DNA of 64,000 bases from Sipunculus nudus. Lineage: Eukaryota > Annelida > Sipuncula > Golfingiida > Sipunculidae. Shown here one piece after another: positions 48,986 to 59,740 of the stretch. Under the pieces are notes generated by a model that made no database searches, was not told where the DNA came from, and was given only the letters and a program-made list of their open reading frames with translations. The translations under genes were made by a program, and so were the position numbers. Positions within the stretch are counted from its first letter, which is position 1. Each line of letters opens with the position of its first letter. Location of the stretch: contig CM049306.1 of NCBI GenBank assembly GCA_026874595.1, forward strand, positions 49,046,019 through 49,110,018, written 5' to 3'.

Positions 48986-49801
48986 GTTTTAGGCTTTAGG
49001 CACACAAAAAAACATACCATGAAACAGCAGGTTTTGACAACTTAAAGAGTACGTTGACAATTGACATTATCTAACACCTAGCGACCCACAGAGCTGTGTC
49101 AGCCAGTAGTCATCAAAACGATTGTAAAGTTAACAAAATAACGCCAGTTCCAAGGATTGCAGGTTTCTTCTCCTGTCTGAATTATTTATGAAGGTAACAA
49201 TGAAAAAGCCGCAGTTTGTCTCCAGGTAACGCCTGATGGGGTTTTCCTTCTCCCCGGCGCGGGCTGCACAGCATCTTGTTTAATTCCATAGTAACGCGAT
49301 AACGGTTAACCATTGATTTACTTAAAGACATTATGTAAATACCAGAGAAGTTTGCAAAGGAATCCGTGTATTAAACGGTGTATTTAATCTGTCATTGGTT
49401 GGATTCTTTATAGTCTGTCTAGTTGAAAATGCGGTCAAGGTTTAATATGCAGGATAACATTTTCAACAAATCGTGGCAAATATGGAATGCAAAACAACTA
49501 TATTGACGCTACATGTTATTTATAATCCTTAATGTCGGAATGAAATGTCATGTATCAATCTGGCTGTTGCGGAGGTGTAAGTCAATCAGAGTAAAATTAA
49601 AAAAAAAGTCACACATCACAAAGTCAAGATATTCTTTTTCTTGACAAGTCAAAGTCCAATGCATAAACTGTGGCCTGACCTGTCCCGATTGTTTAGTCAG
49701 TGTAAGATCACATCAATGAATAGTGTAAAATTTTGAAATGACTGATTTTTCACTGAATTTTTATAAACAGAGAATGCAGGATTTATCTAGGTCAAACTTG
49801 G

Positions 49802-49805
<4 letters not shown>

Positions 49806-49892
<87 letters not shown>
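49806..49892. repeat. (TC)n-(TA)n microsatellite
   Basis: About 38 bp of TC followed by about 48 bp of TA. Confidence 0.95.
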
Positions 49893-49898
<6 letters not shown>

Positions 49899-50023
49899 CC
49901 TCCGAATCACGGACACCGATGGGACCGGACATTTCGTCCGCAATAGAGAGGCGTCCAAAGCAAGAAGTTTTAGATTTTGGGACCTACATTTAGTGCTCTA
50001 CCATATGGGAGCGTTTATAAAAC

Positions 50024-50027
<4 letters not shown>

Positions 50028-50057
<30 letters not shown>
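50028..50057. repeat. (AT)n microsatellite
   Basis: Uninterrupted AT dinucleotides. Confidence 0.9.
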
Positions 50058-50063
<6 letters not shown>

Positions 50064-51344
50064 TTATGTATAAAATCAGTCAACTTGTAAATTGCCTGAA
50101 AAATTCAGTCAATTTACATTTTATAAAATGACTTAAATTTTCAGGCATTTTACAAAATGAAAAATCAGTCAGTTTATATAAATATAACACGTTTTCTTCT
50201 TTTAAGAAAGATGAATTTTACATTTTCGAATCTTAATAATCTTAACTTCTCAATATGTCTGAATGACTTGAAAATATAATCACCCGAATTTCAATGGCTA
50301 CAACCATGAAGTAAGTACTTATAGTAGGATTCATGATGATGGGTCACGTGGTTCATGATGAGTTCAAATGTGTGATGGATTGTTCAGTGCCGTCACAGAA
50401 CTGGCACACCGGGCAGCTCCATGCGGCCCCGCAATATTATGGACATTAAAATTATTCAAAATTTAAAACGATACAATCGATAAGTGAAAAAACATGTTTG
50501 GTGTTTTAAATAAACATGACATTTTGTCTCAACTTTTGGCACATATGTAAGGTTCCTTTGGTGTTGTAAAATAAAAAATGTCTCGTATTCACACTTCAAC
50601 GTTTCAGTTTGTGACTGTACATGTTTCAGCTTGAAACATGTTTCAGAGAGAGGACTAAGACACATTTTCCATATGTGACATGTCCTGCTGCGTACATGTC
50701 TCAGCCTGTTTAGGAAAATCGGCAAACCACGAAACACGTGCTTACGACATTTTCATTATGAAACTGGAAATAGTGTGAAGTTTGAAGCACCAGTTTTTTC
50801 CATAAATTTGGCACCGGTTTTCTGTTTCAGACTCCTTTACACGTTCGTCATACTTCAAAGTTTGAGAAATGTGTTTTAAAATACTCCACTTGTTTTACAT
50901 TAAGTCTTCATGAAAATCTCAGGTGATACACAACATGCTAAACATGACCATAAACAAGGGCCCAAGGCCCAAAAGCTCACCACTGAATTTTTCACATAAG
51001 ACGATTTATTAAATTTCATAAAAGAAACTAAATGAAATTTTAATAGACTATTTCACCTGCATAACCTGCGGATAATTCTTTAGAATATATAAAACCTCTG
51101 GCATAAATATCCTATACATTTGAGCACTTTTAAAATTGTATATGCCTGCTATCAGGCATAAATCTCATGTAATTTCTATTAGTTTACTATTTTGTTACGG
51201 CTGTTATGATGAAATTTCATAATTATGAACATAACGGTTTGACGATATTGCTGGACTGATTCTCGTAAAAAAATGCATGTCATCAAGACACTATGACTGT
51301 ACACACTTCAATGACTGTTAAGTGTTGCAGCTAAACAAAATCCT

Positions 51345-52675
51345 TCATAAATGCCGTGGACACATAACACACGTAAGTTATGTGAATTCCAAAACTGCAT
51401 GTCAATTGATTTCTAAACTACAGCTCGGACCTTCTACAGTGATAATGGTAATAATTAGGGAAATGATGCTATTGGCACTGTATACGATGTTGTGTTTACA
51501 CTTACATTCATTTAAAAATTCCATCTTCCTGTAATAAGAAAGCTAAATATAATACGATTAAGTAGGCGTGTGTGCCCCGGAAGATTTATTTCAGAAGTTT
51601 CATTTCATGGCAATGAGAAATAAAGCATGCTCTAACAACAGCATTTTAAATTTGAATCCCATCCTATAAACAATTTTTTCATCCAAAAGTATTATGCAAT
51701 TATCGCCAATGCTTGGCTGGTTGTTTTATTCAGTCAGTCGATTACTTAAATGGTTTTAGTAACTTTGAATATTATGAGCGTATTTTATCGAAAATTGTGA
51801 GGAGAAAAGGTAGCACGCAAGGAACATTTAAAGAAATCTTGATCAATGTGTAATAAATAAGGACGCTTTCCAATGGTCGGGTAGAGGAATTAGTCTACGA
51901 GAGCCAACGGCCAGAGCCATTCATTACTTTTAGAGGACGTCTTTGTTTAGTAAGCAGAGGACACATAATCAAACCACGGGTTTACAGAACCATGATATAT
52001 CTATAGTGAAGCACATTGCAAAGTATGAAAAGGATCAAAGCTGATGCATATTTGTGGTCTGTCACCTGATCTAAGATGATATAAGATAATTAAATATGCC
52101 TCTCTTTTTTTTTACTTAATCATTAATACAGATTTTCGCGCATTTATCGTTATTTCATTTTTTTTTATTATTAAAAAAATAATTTTTTGACAAAAGTTAA
52201 CATGTATGCATGTATTTCAGCGTTCATGATATGTTGATATAACTGATGATGTAAACAAGGTCCCTATATTAATGCAATGTTGAATAAGTCATCCTGTTTA
52301 TATAAATAAAAAAAAGAATTAAAGTGCATATGGAAGTGTAGAGAACATCTGATTTATGTTTTAAAGTAGAACGACGTTTCCTCGGATATTATAGTACGAT
52401 AAAGATGAGGAAACATTCATTATTAGTTTTCACTATTCACTTTACATACTTTGATATTCTATTTGATATTCATACTTTGATATTGATTTAGACTGTTTAT
52501 GGTAAATTATACAAGCGGCCTTACTGTTTTAGGGGTTAAGTCACACCTGATATACGATCACCGCGACTAGTCGGAGAAAACAGGCGAACTGTCCGTGCTT
52601 TCCCATATACGCGCTTCGCCAAACCGGTTGTATCACGTGACAATGCGTTTCGTTTAGATTAGTCTTAGAATTATG
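51345..52675 (+). repeat. 1.3-kb tandem unit 1 (uninterrupted)
   Basis: Landmarks are TTGATTTCTAAACTACAGCT, CCTGTAATAAGAAAGCTAAA, GAGGACGTCTTTGTTTAGTA and AAGATGATATAAGATAATTA. All recur in order in unit 2 (52676-59515), where two mobile elements interrupt them. The unit retains the empty target sites TTA (about 51930-51932) and CGAT (52555-52558). It has no coding domain. Confidence 0.85.
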
Positions 52676-53412
52676 AATTTATATCGTGGACACGAACACG
52701 GATAATTTGTTTGAATTCCAAACCTGCATATTAATTGATTTCTAAACTACAGCTTGGCACGTCTACAATGATTTTGGTAATAAGCAGGAAAATGATGCTA
52801 CTGGCAGTGTAAACGATACTTTTGTTTAGGCTTCATTAATTTACTAAATACCGTCTTCGTGTAATAAGAAAGCTGAACATTAACGACTATTTAGGCGTGT
52901 GTTTGCTTTCCGAAAGATTAATTTCAGAAATTTCATTCCATGGCAATAAGAAATAAAGCATTCTCTCATTACAGCATCTTAAATTTGAAATCCCATCTTA
53001 TTAATTATTATCGTTATCCCGAAGTGCTATTACCGCCAATGCCAATAAACTGGTTGTTTTGTTCAGTCAGTTGATAACTTAACTGGTTTTAGTAACTTTG
53101 AACATTTTATGCGTATTTTAATGAAAATTTGTGAGGAGTAAAGGTAACACGAAAGTAATACTTAAATAAATCTTGATCAATATAAAATAATTAGAAATGC
53201 TTTCGAATTATGGGGTACAGGTCTATACGAAAGCCGAGGGCCAGAGCTAGTCACTACTGTTAAGCAAGCCGCACACAGAGCGGACGAGACGAGATCGGAT
53301 CGGACCGGCCCGGATCGGAAATCCTGGAAAGTCCGCACCCACGCGTCCTGCTGCAGCTCCTGTCTTGAACGGGTAGCACACAGAGCGGACCGGATTAATT
53401 CAACCGGTGAAA

Positions 53413-53493
53413 ATGGCGGGTGTTCTAATCAGACCTCGAAACAGAAACAGTAAGAAACGTATTGCTTTAGCATTATTACTTCTTGATGATTAG
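53413..53493 (+). pseudogene. Remnant N-terminus of a Harbinger transposase (tentative)
   Basis: A frame starts MAGVLIRPRNRNSKKR and runs through ALALLLLDD to a stop after 26 codons. The following frame contains VRVMKKWLRKR. A short Leu/Asp-rich segment followed by a basic Trp-containing segment resembles the beginning of HARBI1-like nucleases. No DDE catalytic domain is present. Identification is by impression only, helped by the element context. Confidence 0.4.
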
Positions 53494-53974
53494 ATAGATA
53501 CGAGGGAATCAGCTAGTGATATACCAGTCCGTGTGATGAAGAAATGGTTAAGAAAGAGGATCAACTTGTTCTATTTCTATATAGGTACATAAAACTACGA
53601 AAGAACAGGAATTGATTAACTTTAAATGTTTAGTCACAAATTTATATTCATCATAAATTGAAATTTAATTTCTTTGAAATTATATGAATAGGTATTTCCT
53701 CATCTGATCCTTTCATGCTAGTGTAATCAATCAGAAAATGAATTTTAATGAATTAAATTATGTACTTTACTAAACAACGACCGTTTACTTATAAGCGTTT
53801 CATGAATTCCATTTAAACGCTTCTAGGGATACTACTATGTAGACGTCTTGTGCAATCTACAGAGGACATTTTCATTTGCAAGTGTAATTCAATTAAACAT
53901 TTTATTTTATACGGTTTCACGGTAATATTTAAAAAAGAAAGTTAAAATGTTTTACACTCTTCTGGCAGATGATG

Positions 53975-53975
<1 letters not shown>

Positions 53976-54007
<32 letters not shown>
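53976..54007. repeat. (AT)n microsatellite
   Basis: TA array next to the Penelope-like RT fragment. Confidence 0.9.
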
Positions 54008-54009
<2 letters not shown>

Positions 54010-54034
54010 TCCGGTAAAATATATAATTATAATA

Positions 54035-54165
54035 TATAAAAGCTCAAAATCGGTCACCAAATGGTTCGAAGACATTCCAGATAAGCATCAATGCTCTTTC
54101 TTTGGCTTCGATGTGGTGGAACTCTATCCATCGAATAGTAAGAAGTCCCTACCAACAATGAATAC
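54035..54165 (+). pseudogene. Penelope-like reverse transcriptase fragment
   Basis: The frame reads KSVTKWFEDIPDKHQ, then CSFFGFDVVELYPSNSKK. This matches the motif-A region of Penelope-like reverse transcriptases, where FD and YPS are conserved and the usual Ile after YPS is changed here. Only about 40 residues remain. It lies between the inverted ends of the Harbinger-type element and next to a TA array. The element was therefore hit by a truncated Penelope-like insertion, or captured it. Confidence 0.7.
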
Positions 54166-55252
54166 TCATCTTCAGAGATTTGTAACGTACAATACAGATT
54201 TATTTAAGATTAATTAAGAAAATCTTTTAAATAAATTGTCTATTAATGTTTGAATGAAGCTCAGAAAAAAACATTTACAGTGTAATATAATATACTAGTA
54301 TTTAATATGCAAAATACCATAACAAAGTTTCATGTCAATTCCGGCTACATAAGCCAATTTTAATATTTAAAGGCTATACCGATCCTGAGTTGCTCCTGTG
54401 CTGTCCTAAAACCGCCGCAAACAGAGCGGACTCAAGCGGACCGCACCGGACCACTAAGGACCGGTCCTGAAATATCAAAACATTTTGATATGGTCAGGAT
54501 CGCTCAGGACTGGGTCGGGAGCCGTCCCGGACTGGCAGTCCGGTCCGCCAATTGCCGCAAACTGAGCGGACCGGATTCAAGTCCGGTCCGATCTCGTCTC
54601 GTCTCGTCCGCTTTGTGTGTGGCCTACTTTAGAGGACGTCTTTGTTTTAGTAAGAAGAGGAAACGTAATCAAACCACGGATTTACAGAAACCATGGTAAA
54701 TATTTTGTGTATCACTTTGCAAAATATTAAAAGGACCAAAGCAGCGGGGGCATATTTGTGGTCTGTCACTTGATTTAAGATGATATAAGATAATTAAATA
54801 TACCTCTCTATTTTGACTTTATCATTAATACTGCATACAGATTTTTGCGCATTTTTCTTTACTTTATTGGTTTTGTTTAATTCCTCGAAAAAAAGTTTGA
54901 CAAAATTTACATGTATGCATGTATTTCAGTGTTCATGAGTGTTGATATGACTGTTGATGTAACCAAGGTCCCTATATTAATGCAATGTTCCATAAGCTTT
55001 TAGTAAACAAAAAACGCAATTAAAGTGCAAGTGCAGTATAGAGAAAATCCGACCAAAGCTTTAATATAGTACGACAACGTGACCTAACATTTGATGATAC
55101 GAATATGAGGAAACATTAATGCTTAATTTTTATTATTAACTTCACATACTGTGTCTTCACATACTTTGATAATGATTTAAACAGTTTTTGGTTAATGATA
55201 TAAGGGGCCTTGCTGGTTATGGGGGCCAATTAAGTCACCCCTGAGCTACGAT

Positions 55253-55395
55253 TGTTACAGGTGCTCTTTTTAGTGTGTGACACGGGCGTAGCTCGTGTTG
55301 TGACACCCTGGCCGGGCCGTTTATTACATTCTCAGTTTAATCCGTACTGGTTGAACTCTCGTTGTCATGCTAGCCTTGGGCTTTCTTGCCTGGCC
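55253..55395 (+). repeat. Truncated 5' LTR
   Basis: This begins TGTTACAGGTGCTC and matches the 3' LTR at 58590 as far as CTTGCCTGGCC. The sequence then changes to internal coding-like sequence (KPSGFVSKSMHS). About 650 bases of the LTR are missing. Confidence 0.9.
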
Positions 55396-55849
55396 AAACC
55401 TTCTGGGTTTGTTTCAAAATCTATGCACAGCATAGTACAAGAGCCAGGCTCTTTTCATGTAAATAAGGAGTACAATTCCTTCATTGACTGTAGTAAAGAG
55501 TTTGATGCTACGGAGGCACAAGTGCCGTCTGAATCCAAAAAAAAGAATTCGTAGCTTGCGGGGTAAAAACCTCAGTAGATTCCTGCGAGGAATTAAATAA
55601 GGCTAGGTCCTTTCAAGACTCCTGCAAGAATATCCTTTAAATAAGGCTAGGTCCTTTATGACTCTTGCGAGAGTATTTCAAATGAGGCCAGGTCCTCTTA
55701 TGACAAACAGAAGTTTGTTTCTGCTGAGGAAATTCCTATGTTCACTCCCATGAGGAGTTTGATGATAAAAAGGATGTAGATTCCTTAAATGACTCTGAAA
55801 AAAAGAGTTTATGACTGACACTGTCAATGTCAGTTTTTTGTTTAATGAA

Positions 55850-56215
55850 GCTGAGGTAGTAGATTCCTCTCCTGACTCTGAAATGAAATTATTTGAGCCA
55901 TTCATACATGATGGTTTTGTATCACTTTCAAGTGATTTTTCAGATTCTACCCCTATTAGAATTTTTAGGGTACACTGGTTCAGGCCAGACTCTCATGTTA
56001 GCAAACACTTTGCCATTTTCTAATAGATCTTTTACTGGTTAATGGTGTGTTTTCAGACAGGCACACTTCAGTACCGCTTCAAAGTATCCATTTTAAGTCA
56101 GATTTGTTTTCTGGGAATATTTCTGTGAGCATAAGATCTACTTTACCCTTTAAGGGAATGCAGTTGCTACAAGGCAATGATGTTGCAGGTGATAAAGTAC
56201 AGCCTGTACAGAAAA
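55850..56215 (+). pseudogene. Retroelement aspartic protease remnant
   Basis: The frame around FEPFIHDGFVSLSSDFSD (from about 55888) leads to the active-site region, where a frameshift is needed. The triplet before Thr-Gly (55971-55979) encodes Tyr where the catalytic Asp is expected. Further on, SIRSTLPFKGMQLLQGNDVA matches the C-terminal part of such proteases. The enzyme would cleave the polyprotein in a live element, but this copy is dead. Confidence 0.7.
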
Positions 56216-56389
56216 GCCGTAACTTGATCAGGACACTGATCCGGAAAGTCAGGAAATTCCTGGTTTGTATCCTTCATGTGCTGTAACTAGATCTATGGCT
56301 TAGAAAAACACACATGAGGATAATGGTCTAGATAATAACACTCTGGGAGCCACTAGTGACTCGTCTAACGACTCGCCCGTACAGGAGGC

Positions 56390-57415
56390 AGCATTCTCAA
56401 AGTCAGAACTTATTGCGGAACAGCATAAGGACCCTGATATTTCATGTTTGTTTCCCAGGGCAGTTTCTAAAGATGAGCTGTCACAAAACCCAGTTTGTTT
56501 CTATGTCAAAAATGGAGTCCTTATGGGTAAATGGCGACCACCTGATGTATGCGCTGATGATGAGTGGGCCATCAAACATCAAATGGTAATGCCCAAAAGC
56601 TTTCGCGATGAAAAGCTTTCGCGCATCTACCAGGTTCCCTGAGGCAATACGATTGTGCAAAATTAATGCCAAAAGTGTTGTCAAAGCTCTGAACAAGTTT
56701 TTTACAACTTTTCGATTACCAAAATCCGTCCAGTCTGACCAAGGGTCTAATTTTATGTCTGGCTTATTCCAACAAGTTATGCTTGAGCTAGGTATAAAAC
56801 AGTACAGCTCTTCGCCATACCATCCTGAAAGTCAGGGCGCCCTTGAGCTTGGATGAAGGAATCCATCTATTGCTGTTTGCTGTCAGAGAATCTTTTCAAG
56901 AGTCCTTGGGGTTTTTAGTCCCTTTGAACTAGATTTTGGACACACCGTTCAGGTCCATTGAAACTGCTTAAAGAAAAACTCTTGTGTGAAAATCCTGATT
57001 CTCTTAGTTTACTGCAGTATGTCTCAGACTTTCGCACTAAACCACACAATGCTTGTGAAATTGCAAAGTCAAATCTAAAATCTGCTCAAAGTAAAATGAA
57101 AACAAAGTATGACAAGCACACTGTAAGTAAGACGCTTGAGCCTGGTGAAAAGGTCCTTGCCTTACTTCCCATCCCTGGCAGACCTCTGCAAGCTAGGTAT
57201 CTTGGTCCTTACATCGTTGACAAGAAAGTCAGTGATTTAAATTACATACTGTTGACACCAGATAGACGTGAGAAGAAACAACTGTGCCATGTTAACATGT
57301 TGAAACCTTATTATGACAGAAATAGCACATCAGATGTTGTACAAAATGTCACTGCTGTTAATTGTGTAAACACTGACCCTGAACCAGTTAAAGTAGATAC
57401 TGATTGTAAGTGAAA
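56390..57415 (+). pseudogene. Gypsy-type integrase remnant
   Basis: The pre-core segment (NGVLMGKWRPPDVCADDEWA) jumps directly to TRFPEAIRLCKINAKSVVKA, so the HHCC zinc finger and the first catalytic Asp have been deleted. The second Asp (QSDQGSNF, 56737-56739) and the Glu (YHPESQGALE, 56827-56829) remain. Stops and a deletion follow at about 56850. The C-terminal part is open (56958-57413) and contains the GPY/F module (RYLGPYIVDKKVSD) and CHVNMLKPYY. It is followed by the reverse transcriptase and not preceded by it. Confidence 0.85.
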
Positions 57416-57439
57416 TGTAGACATTCAGTGTGGTACAGT

Positions 57440-58055
57440 ACCATTAAAAAGCTCCAGATATGTCTCAAAGTTTGACTTGTTAAAGGATTCTGGCAAGTCC
57501 CGCTGACAGAACGAGCGAAAGAAGTGTCCGCATTTGTGACGCCGCAAGGACTGTACCAGTATATTGTTAAGCCGTTTGGCATGAAGAACTCGCCAGCCAC
57601 GTTCCAGCGCCTCATCCATATGGTTGTCAAGGGCATTCCGGGCTGCGACGCATATATTGATGACCTTATCGTGTACAGCAACACCTGAGAGAAACATCTG
57701 CAAATTCTTCGCGACCTCTTCGAAAGACTCAGTGAAGCACGTCTGACCGTCAACTTAGAAAAATCTGAGTTTTGTCATGCACAAGTAACATTTTTGGGTC
57801 ATATTGTAGGGCAGGGTCAGGTAACACCTGTTGGTGCTAAAATAAGTGCTATTTCTGCATTTTCTAGACCAGAAAAAAAGCATATAATGCGTTTTCTTGG
57901 TATGGTTGGATACTACAGGAAGTTTTGTCCACATTTTGCTGCTGAAGATGAACTTTTGACTAATTTGTTAAAGAAAAAACAAAAGTTTGTATGGAATGTT
58001 CAGTTTGAAAATGCATTTCAGAATTTGAAAGCAATTCAGTTCACCAGTTTTGGTA
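57440..58055 (+). pseudogene. Gypsy-type reverse transcriptase remnant
   Basis: The readable part starts at SSRYVSKFDLL, then after a frameshift FWQVPLTERAKEVSAFVTP. The N-terminal third of the RT is missing. The catalytic YIDD box is intact at 57653-57664. A TGA stop lies at 57686-57688. The frame reopens through LGHIVGQGQVTPVGAK and MRFLGMVGYYRKFCPHF, the usual thumb and connection region. At least two breaks rule out activity. Confidence 0.88.
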
Positions 58056-58465
58056 GCTCCGGACTTTTCTGTACCTTTTAAGTTAGCTGTAGATGCTAGT
58101 GATACTGCTGCTGGTGCTGTGTTGTTACTGGAAGGCACTGCATGATGGCATAGATCATCCAATTTGTTATTTCTCAATAAAGTGTAATGCAAACCAGAAA
58201 AACTACTCCACTATTGAAAAAGAATGTTTGGCTTTGATTTTGGCGTTGCAAAATTTTTAAGTTTATGTTACATCATCAGTCAGGCCTATCATTGTCGTCA
58301 GTGATCACAAGCCCCTCACGTTCACGAACAAGTTTAAGTGTAAAAATCAAAGATTGTTCAGATGGAGTTTGTTCCCACAGGATTACAAACTTGATATCAT
58401 ACACATTAAAGGGAAAGACAATGTACTTGATGATTGCTTATCGAGATGTTTATGAAATGTTGTAA
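58056..58465 (+). pseudogene. Gypsy-type RNase H remnant
   Basis: LAVDASDTAAGAVLLLEG carries the first conserved Asp. NYSTIEKECLALILALQNF carries the conserved Glu. VVSDHKPLTF and DNVLDDCLSR complete the domain, with frameshifts between them. It ends about 125 bases before the 3' LTR, leaving no room for an integrase downstream. Confidence 0.85.
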
Positions 58466-58578
58466 ACAAGATGTTTATGTTATGTTGTAAATAAGATGAT
58501 TTTTTAGATGTTGTAAAAATTAAGTGATTGTGATCGCAAAAAGAAAATTTTCCGAGAAAACTTTCTTTTTTTTCTTAC

Positions 58579-58589
58579 AGGAGGGGGAG
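58579..58589 (+). promoter_or_regulatory. Polypurine tract
   Basis: AGGAGGGGGAG directly abuts the TGTTACAGG start of the 3' LTR. By family knowledge it primes plus-strand DNA synthesis. Confidence 0.88.
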
Positions 58590-58873
58590 TGTTACAGGTG
58601 CTTTTTTTATTGTGTGACGCGGGCGTAACTCGTGTTGTGATACCTTCGCCGGGCCGTTTGTTACATTCTCAGTTTAATCCGTACTGGTTGAACTCTCGTT
58701 GTAATGCTAGCCTTGGGCTTTCTCGCCTGGCCATGTCACGTGTGGACCCTGGTATGTAGAGACACGCATAGCGATGTTCTTTCTGGATGATTCCTGTAAC
58801 GCGTGTTTACTGTGTTGTGTTACATTCTTCGAGGGTTCGAGAAATAGAAGCTTCTCGGCTTCAGGTGAAAAGG

Positions 58874-58880
58874 TATATAA
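58874..58880 (+). promoter_or_regulatory. LTR TATA box
   Basis: TATATAA within GGTATATAAAGGGGC, conserved in LTRs B, C, E and F, is the likely polymerase II promoter of the family. Confidence 0.65.
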
Positions 58881-59225
58881 AGGGGCCGTGTTTTCCAGCG
58901 GACGCAGAAGCGTATGTGTCAGTTTCTGGGACCTTATCCGATAAGTGCCACAATTATAGATTTTCTTCAGACATTCTCCTGGATTTTGTGACAAGTCTTG
59001 TTTGGACATCAGTTTTACTTTATGGATTGTTACAAGAGCTTTACACTGGACTGTCATTCTCCGAGAGTACACATTTAAAGAACTTATCGTTGTGACGGTG
59101 GTTGTATCCAGGTACTGTGCACTTTGTGTATTTTATTGTGTGTTTGTATTGATTTGTTGTTATACTGCTGTTTTACTGTATAATTGTATTGATTTAGTGT
59201 ATTGTAATGTTAGGGTTGTTTTAAG

Positions 59226-59231
59226 AATAAA
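59226..59231 (+). terminator. LTR polyadenylation signal
   Basis: AATAAA within AAGAATAAATTAT, conserved in all LTR copies and downstream of the TATA box, as needed for LTR transcripts. Confidence 0.6.
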
Positions 59232-59515
59232 TTATGGTTTTTGTTAACAAAAAAACACTGACTTCTTTATTCATTCCCCTAGACATTTCACGCTGCCTAG
59301 TGTTACAGAATCTGATTTTTTTTATCTGCATTACAAAATTTGTGTTCATCACGCATACGTGACCTGTTTATATTAGGTTCCGTAACACGATCACCTGCGA
59401 CCCCGACTCATCGCAGAAAACGGCGAACTGTCCGTGCTTTTCAATATATGCGCTTCGGCAAAACGGCAACATCATGTGGCAAACCGTTTCGTTTAGATAA
59501 GTCTGAGAGTCTTGA

Positions 59516-59740
59516 GTTATATCAAAACACGTATAAATTGTTTGAATTCCAAAACTGTTGGTCTGTTGATTTCTAAACTTCAGTTCGGCACATCTACAAT
59601 GACGATAATAAACAGGACAATGATGATATTGGCATGCACTGCATACGATACTTTTGTTTACGCTTCATTCATTGAGAAAATACCGTCTTCGTGTAATAAG
59701 AAAGCTTAACATAATACAATTATGTAGGCGTGTGTTTTTA
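59516..59740 (+). repeat. 1.3-kb tandem unit 3, partial
   Basis: TTGTTTGAATTCCAAAACTG, GTCTTCGTGTAATAAGAAAG and TATGTAGGCGTGTGT match the starts of units 1 and 2. The similarity fades after about 59740. Confidence 0.75.

Larger units (their letters stand above)
48986..51344. other. Unassigned sequence
   Basis: No gene is recognised. GGGCCCAAGGCCCAAAAGCT at about 50969 has the look of an interspersed-repeat end but no partner is visible in this window. Confidence 0.4.
53263..54628. mobile_element. PIF/Harbinger-type non-autonomous element
   Basis: TTA flanks both sides (53260-53262 and 54629-54631). The ends AGCAAGCCGCACACAGAGCG and, inverted, AGTAGGCCACACACAAAGCG match, and both continue GACGAGACGAGA. 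The motif CACACAGAGCGGAC or AAACAGAGCGGAC recurs subterminally (about 53270, 53369, 54420 and 54556 inverse or direct), as expected for transposase binding. A 3-bp TWA target duplication is the hallmark of PIF/Harbinger. Only a short N-terminal-like protein fragment remains inside, plus a Penelope-like RT fragment. Confidence 0.85.
55253..59387 (+). mobile_element. Decayed Gypsy-type LTR retrotransposon, element F
   Basis: CGAT flanks both sides (55249-55252 and 59388-59391). The 5' LTR keeps only its first 143 bases, so the promoter of that LTR, the primer-binding site and most of gag are deleted. The internal region carries, in order, protease, integrase, reverse transcriptase and RNase H remnants, then a polypurine tract and a full 3' LTR. 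Many frameshifts, stops and deletions make it inactive. It belongs to the same family as the solo LTRs A, B, C and E. The order with integrase before reverse transcriptase is that of Gmr1-like elements. Confidence 0.92.
58590..59387 (+). repeat. 3' LTR of element F
   Basis: The 798-bp LTR begins TGTTACAGGTGC and ends TTCCGTAACA. It is complete, unlike its 5' partner, and serves as the reference copy for the family in this window. Confidence 0.93.
52676..59515 (+). repeat. 1.3-kb tandem unit 2 with two insertions
   Basis: Unit sequence is found at 52676-53262, 54629-55252 and 59388-59515. The Harbinger-type element (53263-54628) and the LTR element (55253-59387) account for the rest. Removing both gives a unit of about 1.3 kb collinear with unit 1. 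Confidence 0.85.

Noticed and set aside
57388-57753. 121-codon minus-strand open frame over the reverse transcriptase
   Set aside because: It is the antisense shadow of the RT, which carries YIDD and other conserved residues on the plus strand.
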